Source: Spirochaeta sp.
GTDB lineage: Bacteria; Spirochaetota; Spirochaetia; DSM-2461
Reading direction: 5' to 3'
Assembly (NCBI GenBank): GCA_030592625.1
Contig: JAUVIY010000157.1
Location: 1 to 6,312 of the forward strand
DNA: 6,312 nt
The notes under the pieces were generated by a model that saw only the letters and a program-made list of their open reading frames with translations, searched no databases and had not been told where the DNA came from. Made by a program: the position numbers and the translations under genes. Within the stretch, counting starts at the first letter, position 1, and each line of letters opens with the position of its first letter. This document shows positions 1-5,399 of the stretch, in pieces.

Positions 1-750
1 GCCGAATGGATTAAAAAATGTGCCGATGCCGGCAAGGCTGTTCTTTGTGAGAAACCTGCGGCCATGAACGCAGAAGAAGCAGCTGATGCTTTCGCCTATG
101 CGGAAAGCAGGGGTGTATTGGCCATGGAAGCCTTCATGTACCGATTTCATCCCCAGTGGGTGAGGGCTAAAGAGCTTATTGAGATCGGGGAGATCGGTGA
201 GGTACAGACCATTCACACCATCTTCAGTTATAAGCTCGAAGACAAAACCAATAACCGCAATCGCATGGAAACCGGCGGCGGCGGCCTCTACGATATCGGA
301 TGCTATGCCATCTCCACGGCCCGCTTTCTCCTGGGCCGGGAACCGGAAAAGGTCATTGCCACCATCAGTCGAGACCCGGTGGACGGAACCGATACCCTGA
401 CTTCAGCTATGTTGGATTTCGGTGGAACACGTACCCTCTTCACAGTAGGCACCCGGATGGCCGACCGGCAGAAAGTCTCTGTTTACGGATCAGGTGGTAA
501 TTTGACGGTTGTTCGACCGTTCAACGCCTATCCCGACGTTCCGCTGACACTGGTAGTGGATAACGGCGACGGTCCCCGGGAGATAAAATGCGGTCCAGTC
601 GATCAGTATGCCCTCATGTTTGAGGCCTTCGCCAAAGCCCTTCGGGACGGTGCTCCGGCTCCCATCCCGCCGTCGGACGCCATCGCCAATATGAAGGTGA
701 TTGATGCGGCTTTCCGTTCCGAGAAAAGCGGGGGTTGGGAATCGGTCTGA
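1..750 (+). CDS. Gfo/Idh/MocA family NAD(P)-dependent oxidoreductase, C-terminal part (5' end outside window)
   Basis: The frame is open from base 1 and ends at TGA 748-750, giving 249 visible residues. Family members are usually about 330 residues, so roughly 75-85 residues, including the GxGxxG nucleotide-binding loop, lie upstream. Visible residues 17-19 are EKP, the conserved motif at the end of the Rossmann domain that contains the catalytic-region lysine. Residues 47-51 read YRFHP and residues 92-102 read GGGGLYDIGCY, both typical of the C-terminal substrate-binding alpha/beta domain. The ATG at 64 is internal, because it comes after the EKP motif, and is not a start. These enzymes oxidise or reduce sugars, inositols and related polyols in the cytoplasm. 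The motif style resembles anhydrofructose reductase and dihydrodiol dehydrogenase relatives, but the substrate cannot be read from the sequence. The sugar importer at the other end of the window makes a carbohydrate role plausible but does not prove it. Confidence 0.93.
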   Translation, partial: AEWIKKCADAGKAVLCEKPAAMNAEEAADAFAYAESRGVLAMEAFMYRFHPQWVRAKELIEIGEIGEVQTIHTIFSYKLEDKTNNRNRMETGGGGLYDIGCYAISTARFLLGREPEKVIATISRDPVDGTDTLTSAMLDFGGTRTLFTVGTRMADRQKVSVYGSGGNLTVVRPFNAYPDVPLTLVVDNGDGPREIKCGPVDQYALMFEAFAKALRDGAPAPIPPSDAIANMKVIDAAFRSEKSGGWESV

Positions 751-828
751 TAACTTGTTGAAGGAATAATTCCGGTATATCGGCGTGTCGATCAGGGAAC
801 GATAGGAACCATATATACTGAACGTTTC

Positions 829-832
829 GGAG
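829..832 (+). promoter_or_regulatory. Ribosome binding site of the caspase-SUMF1 gene
   Basis: GGAG lies six bases before the ATG at 839 and supports that start. The 88-base gap behind it (751-838) also contains TATACT at 814-819, which could be a -10 box, but I found no matching -35 hexamer at 16-18 bases. Whether the gene has its own promoter is therefore undecided. Confidence 0.6.
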
Positions 833-838
833 CGTGGC

Positions 839-2368
839 ATGAAAAGATCGATACTCGTCATATTCATCATCCTGATTGTGCTTATCCCGGCATTTGCTCA
901 GAATAAAACCGCCCTGGTAATCGGCAACGGCAGCTATAGACACTTCTCCAGTCTCGGACGGCCCTACGGTGAAGCGGTGGCCATGGGAGACGCCCTGCGG
1001 CGATTGGGATTTGATGTCACCCTTCTTTTGAACGGCACCCGGATCCAGATGGACGATGCCCTCATTGACTTCGAAGAGAAACTCAAGCGCCGGGGTGGGC
1101 TGGCTCTCTTCCATTTCGGAGGCCATGGCATCCAGGTGGATGGAGCCAACTACCTGATTCCTGTGGATGCGAACATCCCCGATGAGAGGCGGGTGCGCTC
1201 CCGTGCCCTGGACGTGGACGAGGTGATCGGGGCCATGGATGCTTCGGGTACTCGAACCAATATCGTCATCCTGGATGCCTGCCGGGACAATCCCCTGCCG
1301 GCGGTCAGCCGGTCCACCAACAGCCGGGGCCTGGCGATCGTAGGACAACAGCCCCCGGACTCTATCATCGTCTACTCCGCCGCCGCAGGGAGTATCGCTC
1401 AAGATGGACTCTTCACTCCAACCCTGTTGAAATACCTGGAAACCCCGGATTTGGAGTTCTCTGATATGCTCCGGAAAGTGCGCACCGACGTCCGGGCCGC
1501 TTCAGGCGGCGTTCAGAGGACCGGAGACTACAACCAGCTGGAGAGTGAAATCTTCCTGGCTGGTCGGAGCGGAGATTCCTCCCCGTCATCTGTGCCGGCC
1601 CGGGTGGAACGTCCCGATGATGCCGGTGAAAACATGGTGTTCGTCCGGGGTGGAACCTTCCGGATGGGCTCCATCAGCGGTGATGATGACGAGAAACCGG
1701 TACACAGCGTGACGCTAAGCGATTTCTGGATGGGAAAGTACGAAGTAACTCAAGGGGAATGGCGTGACGTGATAGGCACGAGTATCCGCCAACAGCGGGA
1801 TAAGACGAATCCGGACTGGAGCATGGCCGGAGAGGGTAATAATCACCCGATGTATTTTGTTTCCTGGGAAGAAGCCGTAGAGTACTGTAATGCACTGAGC
1901 CGGCGAGAGGGCCTGACTCTCTGCTATTCGGGAAGTGGGAGCAATATCCAATGTAACTTCAACGCCAACGGTTATCGATTGCCTACCGAGGCCGAATGGG
2001 AGTACGCGGCCCGGGGCGGGAGCTCCAGCCGGAGTACCACCTACGCTGGGAGTAATACCATTAGTGGTGTGGCCTGGTATTCGGATAATTCCGGAAATCA
2101 AATCCACCCTGTGGGAGGAAAACAGTCCAATGAGTTGGGCATTTACGATATGACGGGCAATGTCTGGGAGTGGTGCTGGGACAGGTACGTGAGATATGGC
2201 TCTGGGAGTCAGCGAGATCCGGCGGGCCCATCCTCGGGCTCGAACCGCGTGGAACGGGGTGGCAGCTGGAGCATCAATACGTCCCACTGTCGTGTGGCCA
2301 ATCGCAATCTCGATACGCCAACGGACAGGTACGGCGATCTGGGATTTCGTGTGGTTCGTCGCCTGTAG
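839..2368 (+). CDS. Secreted caspase-like (peptidase C14) protein fused to a SUMF1/formylglycine-generating-enzyme-like domain
   Basis: This 509-residue protein has a Lys-Arg start, a hydrophobic core at residues 4-19 and an AFA-Q site, so signal peptidase I cleavage after residue 20 is likely. Residues 22-240 are a caspase fold: ALVIGN at 25-30, the catalytic His96 in HFGGHG (92-97), and the catalytic Cys148 in LDACRDNP (145-152). Both dyad residues are present, so it may be an active cysteine peptidase. A Ser/Pro-rich linker (about 242-264) leads to a SUMF1 domain (about 266-507) with MVFVRGGTFRMGS, GYRLPTEAEWEYAARGG (378-394), GNVWEWCWD and GFRVVRR at the end. In human FGE the two active-site cysteines lie in GGSYMCHRSYC. 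Here the aligned stretch GGSWSINTSHC (474-484) keeps only the second, Cys484. True formylglycine formation is therefore doubtful, and the domain may serve binding or display. Bacterial caspase-SUMF1 proteins are known, but their role is generally unclear. No partner gene is evident. Confidence 0.9.
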   Translation: MKRSILVIFIILIVLIPAFAQNKTALVIGNGSYRHFSSLGRPYGEAVAMGDALRRLGFDVTLLLNGTRIQMDDALIDFEEKLKRRGGLALFHFGGHGIQVDGANYLIPVDANIPDERRVRSRALDVDEVIGAMDASGTRTNIVILDACRDNPLPAVSRSTNSRGLAIVGQQPPDSIIVYSAAAGSIAQDGLFTPTLLKYLETPDLEFSDMLRKVRTDVRAASGGVQRTGDYNQLESEIFLAGRSGDSSPSSVPARVERPDDAGENMVFVRGGTFRMGSISGDDDEKPVHSVTLSDFWMGKYEVTQGEWRDVIGTSIRQQRDKTNPDWSMAGEGNNHPMYFVSWEEAVEYCNALSRREGLTLCYSGSGSNIQCNFNANGYRLPTEAEWEYAARGGSSSRSTTYAGSNTISGVAWYSDNSGNQIHPVGGKQSNELGIYDMTGNVWEWCWDRYVRYGSGSQRDPAGPSSGSNRVERGGSWSINTSHCRVANRNLDTPTDRYGDLGFRVVRRL

Positions 2369-2375
2369 TCCGATA

Positions 2376-2843
2376 TCAGTCGCTTTTTCGAATGAGTCTT
2401 TTATCGAGTCGGAATGCATTCACGGATCGGACCCTTACGTTCCGGAAATTCGGATGTGCCGGATTTATCAGGATATTCCATTCTTCCTCTACTACAGCTG
2501 ATGGAACTTTCAATATAAGACTTTCTCCGGTTCGAACCCACCGAGACCCCATCCGGCCGAGAATTATCGGAGCCGGGTACCGCCTCCAATCCTCCGGCAG
2601 TTCTTCAAGATCAATAGTACTGTCACTCTTCATGTCAGGAAGTTCGATTTCAGCGATACAAAGATCATCAGGAATCATGGATATTGGAATATGAACAAGA
2701 TATTCCACTGTAGCAAGGGATCTGCTTTGCGATGTGTACAGTATCTTTGTCCCTTTCAGGTTCCAGCGTCCACCGTAGAGTCCGGCACCTTCACCGGTTA
2801 AATTATTGATGAATTGCTCTCGGGCGATACGGAAACTTGTCAT
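2376..2843 (-). CDS. RES-domain toxin of a type II toxin-antitoxin system
   Basis: This 155-residue protein spans the whole RES family (PF08808) domain. Seen in order are FRIA at 4-7, GEGAGLYGGRWN at 17-28, YTS at 36-38, the helix with VEYLVH at 46-51, LPEDW at 82-86, a tryptophan before LILKVPSAVV (109-118) and NILINPAHPNF (123-133). Arg26, Tyr36, Glu47 and Ser115 fall in the conserved positions of the NAD-binding pocket, so nothing suggests an inactive copy. Characterised relatives (MbcT, ParT and the Pseudomonas putida RES toxin) attack NAD+ by hydrolysis or phosphorolysis, or use it for ADP-ribosylation. Which reaction this one performs is not visible. Its ATG overlaps the antitoxin stop codon by one base (TGATG) and no strong Shine-Dalgarno precedes it, so translation is probably coupled to the antitoxin. 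The stop codon lies 7 bases from that of the convergent caspase-SUMF1 gene. Confidence 0.93.
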   Translation of the reverse strand: MTSFRIAREQFINNLTGEGAGLYGGRWNLKGTKILYTSQSRSLATVEYLVHIPISMIPDDLCIAEIELPDMKSDSTIDLEELPEDWRRYPAPIILGRMGSRWVRTGESLILKVPSAVVEEEWNILINPAHPNFRNVRVRSVNAFRLDKRLIRKSD

Positions 2844-3268
2844 CAGGAATGAATGCCGTGTTCTATCCGACCCAGTTCCTCGAGTATCATCTGGGCTCCA
2901 TAGCGTGACGAGAGAAGATCCAGGGGTGTCCAGTCGCCCAATGCCCTGTTTACCAGATTTGTCCAGACATGGAAGTCCTCGATGGTTCCGAATACTTCTT
3001 TTCCTCTTGAATAGACTTCAGCGATTTGAAGAACCTGTTCCGAAACAGATTCACTCAGGCGATCCGAATCCCGCTTTCTTTGGAGAGTCCTTTCGGTAAT
3101 GGGTATCAGGCGGGTAATCGCCTTCATGGACAAATGGATTCCTTCAGCTAAATTCATGAGTGCTTTCTTCGTGATTCCTTCGCGGCTCAGTTCGAAAAAA
3201 TCCATGTCTGATCGGATTTCATGTCCCAGAAAATCAGGCCCCCCCAATAATGATTCCACCATCTCCAT
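2843..3268 (-). CDS. Xre/MbcA/ParS-type antitoxin (DUF2384) of the RES toxin
   Basis: The 141-residue protein has a helical N-terminal DNA-binding region (about 27-85) containing LSREGITKKALMNLAE and the signature TERTLQRKRDSDRLSESVSEQ (about 58-78). This matches the Xre-like HTH of DUF2384 antitoxins. The C-terminal toxin-binding part (about 91-141) contains VFGTIEDFHVW, ALGDWTPLDLLSSRYGA (109-125) and a final LGRIEHGIHS, matching PF09722. In known pairs this protein blocks the NAD site of the RES toxin and, with it, represses the operon. The start at 3268 is supported by GGAGGA six bases upstream; the ATG at 3262 is a less likely alternative. It is the first gene of the operon, with the toxin directly behind. 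Several 60-base stretches of the module are 35-43% GC, against about 62% inside the neighbouring methyltransferase gene, which hints at separate ancestry. Confidence 0.92.
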   Translation of the reverse strand: MEMVESLLGGPDFLGHEIRSDMDFFELSREGITKKALMNLAEGIHLSMKAITRLIPITERTLQRKRDSDRLSESVSEQVLQIAEVYSRGKEVFGTIEDFHVWTNLVNRALGDWTPLDLLSSRYGAQMILEELGRIEHGIHS

Positions 3269-3274
3269 ATCGAT

Positions 3275-3280
3275 TCCTCC
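3275..3280 (-). promoter_or_regulatory. Ribosome binding site of the antitoxin gene
   Basis: Read on the minus strand this is GGAGGA, a near-perfect Shine-Dalgarno sequence six bases before the ATG at 3268. It fixes the antitoxin start. The toxin has no comparable site, so the antitoxin is likely made in excess. Confidence 0.8.
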
Positions 3281-3294
3281 GACCTATTGTAATA

Positions 3295-3323
3295 AATATA
3301 GCGACATATGTCGCTTATTGCAA
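3295..3323 (-). promoter_or_regulatory. Sigma-70-type promoter of the antitoxin-toxin operon
   Basis: On the minus strand TTGCAA (3323-3318) is followed after exactly 17 bases by TATATT (3300-3295). These match four of six bases of TTGACA and five of six of TATAAT with ideal spacing. Initiation would fall near 3287, leaving a leader of roughly 20 bases with the ribosome binding site. It gives the toxin-antitoxin pair its own promoter, separate from the methyltransferase operon upstream on the same strand. Confidence 0.6.
3300..3315. promoter_or_regulatory. Perfect 16-base palindrome, probable operator of the toxin-antitoxin operon
   Basis: AGCGACATATGTCGCT is its own reverse complement. It fills most of the spacer between the proposed -35 and -10 boxes, so a bound dimer would block RNA polymerase. 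Xre/DUF2384 antitoxins with their RES toxins are known autorepressors, which makes this the natural binding site. Outer arms TTGTAATA (3287-3294) and TATTGCAA (3316-3323) are also inverted copies with one mismatch. The right arm adjoins the core and the left arm is offset by five bases. Confidence 0.6.
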
Positions 3324-3432
3324 ACAGAACTGACAATATCGAATGATTGCTGAATGCGCGAGTTGGGATTCCTATCTATCCCTGATGGAGAATTACTCCG
3401 ACATCCCGGCCTGCATGACTTCGTTGATGAGT

Positions 3433-4296
3433 TCAGTGCACGAATGGAACAAAAACCACCCGAGTGCCGTTTGAGTAAACGTCGGTGACGTCGATTTCTG
3501 AGAATTCGTCTCCTGGAGACCACGTGGGGTCCGGAGGTGCCTCTTCACCGGGCAGCCGCCGGCGTAATGCCAGTAACCGTTGAACGCGCCTTTCCCCCAG
3601 CGGAAGAATGAGAATCCCGCCGGGAGCCAATTGGTCCAGGAGTGCCGGCGGGATATGGTCGATAGCACAGGTAACGATGATACGGTCGTATGGAGCGCCC
3701 TCTTCCCACCCTTGATACCCGTTACCCGTTCGGCGGCGAATTTTCTCCAGCCAGGGGCGCCTTTCGGCCAGGGTTTCCAGGATGCCGGCGGCCATGACTG
3801 CCAGAGGGCCGACGTACTCAATGGTCCGGACATGGGACGACAGTGGAGCGAGCATGGCCGACTGGTATCCGCTGCCGGTACCGATTTCCAGCACCCGGTC
3901 CTCGGGGCCGGGATTCAGTGCCGCAGTCATGCGGCTGACCATGTAGGGAGCACTGATTGTCTGGTCATACCCTACCGGCAGGGCGCGAGGTAGGTAGGCC
4001 GCCAAGCGGTTTCCCTCAGGAATGAAGGCTTCCCGGGGGGTGAGGAGCCAGGCGGCCAGAGCCCGGGGAACGGCCCCTCGGTCCAGTCCGTCCAGATCCC
4101 CGTCGGACAACAGTCGTCGGGCGGCATTCCATCTCTCGGCGGCGAAGTATTCCTCATCGCCGAATCGCTTCACAGCTTCCCGGACGAAATCCTCCCGTTT
4201 TTCCATGAGAGGCGGATTCACCCCGATCGCCAGATCCGAAGGCGGCGGCCAGGGCGGATTCACGGGAAAATCTTCGGGAATCCGTCGTCGACCCAT
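3433..4296 (-). CDS. pcm: Protein-L-isoaspartate O-methyltransferase
   Basis: This cytoplasmic repair enzyme transfers a methyl group from S-adenosylmethionine to L-isoaspartyl residues of aged proteins. The 287-residue product shows the family motifs: FIPEGNRLAAYLPRALPVGY (91-110), QTISAP (112-117), SAM-binding motif I VLEIGTGSGYQ (135-145), the post-I acidic residue Glu160, GNGYQGW (191-197), YDRIIVT (203-209) and LLDQLAPGGILILPLG (219-234). The end, VVFVPFV, is also typical. It is longer than the usual 210 or so residues because about 75 residues precede the conserved core: a Pro-rich start (11-30), then a charged helical part. The ATG at 4296 overlaps the upstream permease stop by one base (TGATG) and is preceded by an AAAGGG-like site, so it looks translationally coupled to a sugar transporter. 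A later start at Met31 is possible. Family membership is near certain; the reason for the coupling is unknown. Confidence 0.95.
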   Translation of the reverse strand: MGRRRIPEDFPVNPPWPPPSDLAIGVNPPLMEKREDFVREAVKRFGDEEYFAAERWNAARRLLSDGDLDGLDRGAVPRALAAWLLTPREAFIPEGNRLAAYLPRALPVGYDQTISAPYMVSRMTAALNPGPEDRVLEIGTGSGYQSAMLAPLSSHVRTIEYVGPLAVMAAGILETLAERRPWLEKIRRRTGNGYQGWEEGAPYDRIIVTCAIDHIPPALLDQLAPGGILILPLGERRVQRLLALRRRLPGEEAPPDPTWSPGDEFSEIDVTDVYSNGTRVVFVPFVH

Positions 4297-5399
4297 CAGC
4301 CCTTTACTGAGCCTGCCATCAGACCGCGGACGAAGAACCTCTGCAGACCGAAGAACACAGCCAGCGGCAAAATCATGCTCATGAATGCACCTGAAGTGAG
4401 CAGATGCCAGTCCTGTCCCTTTTCTCCCACCATGGCGGCCAGGGCGCTGGTAACAACCCGGTTCTTGTCCCCCAGGAATACCAGGGCGACCAGGTAATCG
4501 TTCCAGACCCAGAGGAACTGGAATATGGCGAAACTCGCCAGGGCTGGAATAGACAGGGGGAGTACCAGCCGGACAAAGGTGGTGAACGGGGTAGCCCCGT
4601 CAAGGTATGCCGATTCAAAGATGTCTCGAGGCAGGGTGCTGATGTAGTTATAAAGCAGGTATATGGCCAGCGGCAGGCCGAATCCGGTATGGGCCAGCCA
4701 CATACTCACGAAGGTGCCGTTCAGCCCCCAACGTGTATAATCCCTCAGTATCGGTATGAGCGCGATCTGAAGAGGAACCACCAGAAGGGCCACTATCATG
4801 ATGAACAGCGGACGACGGCCGGGAAACTCCATCCAGGCAAATGCGTAAGCGGCGAAGGCCGCGATGAGAATCGGAATAATGGTGGCGGGGATGCTGACGG
4901 CGAGGGAATTGAGCACTGCGTCGGCGAAGTTACTCCCCTGGCGGGATATCGTATTTCCCTGAGCATCCTGATAGCTTACTTCGCCTCCGGAGAGGACATC
5001 GCGGTAATTCCTGAGTGTGAGATTGGCTCCGAATCCGATCCATTTCTCCTTGAATACCTCGATCGTCCGAGACCTCTTGTTACCATACCATCGGACTGTC
5101 CGGCCCTCTTCGACTTCTATTCCCAACCGCCATTCATCGAAAGACGCTGTGACGCCTTCAATGGTAATCGGAGCATTGGGATCGGTCTCTGCGGGAAGTT
5201 CGAATTCATCGATTTTCACCAGGTCTTTATGCGGAAGAACAGTCCACCAACCAGAGCCGTAGATGTCTCTCGAATCCCGAAAGGAAGTGACGAATATACC
5301 GAGGGTGGGGATGGTCCAGGCCGATATGATTATCACAAGAATGAAGCCGATTAAGAACTTTGTGAAGGGAGACTTTTTTTCTTTGTATGCATTGCTCAT
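4296..5399 (-). CDS. Carbohydrate ABC transporter permease, MalG/AglG type
   Basis: One of two inner-membrane channel subunits of a CUT1-type sugar importer. The 367-residue protein has a membrane segment at about 15-37, then a hydrophilic stretch of about 120 residues (38-160) that should face the periplasm. Five more segments follow (about 162-190, 197-217, 230-250, 282-305 and 335-352). The EAA loop that docks on the ATPase is ESAYLDGATPFTTFVRLVLP (262-281), with the invariant Gly268, and the C-terminus FVRGLMAGSVKG is typical of MalG relatives. SFRDSRDIYGSGWWT (39-53) and the long periplasmic insert resemble AglG of alpha-glucoside transporters, so an alpha-glucoside or similar substrate is a reasonable guess. 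The start at 5399 overlaps the preceding permease by four bases (ATGA) and has a purine-rich GGAAGGAAGG a few bases upstream. No ATPase or binding protein is in the window. Confidence 0.93.
   Translation of the reverse strand: MSNAYKEKKSPFTKFLIGFILVIIISAWTIPTLGIFVTSFRDSRDIYGSGWWTVLPHKDLVKIDEFELPAETDPNAPITIEGVTASFDEWRLGIEVEEGRTVRWYGNKRSRTIEVFKEKWIGFGANLTLRNYRDVLSGGEVSYQDAQGNTISRQGSNFADAVLNSLAVSIPATIIPILIAAFAAYAFAWMEFPGRRPLFIMIVALLVVPLQIALIPILRDYTRWGLNGTFVSMWLAHTGFGLPLAIYLLYNYISTLPRDIFESAYLDGATPFTTFVRLVLPLSIPALASFAIFQFLWVWNDYLVALVFLGDKNRVVTSALAAMVGEKGQDWHLLTSGAFMSMILPLAVFFGLQRFFVRGLMAGSVKG

Noticed and set aside
763..773. Short palindrome GGAATAATTCC after the oxidoreductase gene.
   Set aside because: Eleven bases with a one-base centre are expected by chance and there is no T-run; it is neither a supported terminator nor an operator.
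614..1402. Long open frame on the minus strand opposite the oxidoreductase end and the caspase domain.
   Set aside because: It lies antisense to two well-supported genes, shows no recognisable domain, and its composition is what an antisense frame of GC-rich coding DNA gives.
1715..2419. Minus-strand open frame covering the SUMF1 domain.
   Set aside because: It overlaps the end of the RES toxin gene and is fully antisense to a conserved domain; no motif supports it.
839..3268. A joint antiphage defence island made of the caspase protein and the RES toxin-antitoxin pair.
   Set aside because: The caspase protein carries a signal peptide and so should act outside the cytoplasm, the genes are convergent and not co-transcribed, and no sensor or other defence gene is present.
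3365..3399. Possible terminator hairpins after pcm (GGGAT...ATCCC and GGAG...CTCC).
   Set aside because: The stems are only four to five pairs and no run of T follows on the minus strand, so no rho-independent terminator can be claimed.
4404..5354. 316-codon open frame on the plus strand opposite the MalG/AglG permease.
   Set aside because: The minus strand here has clear permease motifs; the plus-strand product is a low-hydrophobicity shadow without domains. The same holds for the plus-strand frame at 5387-6181.
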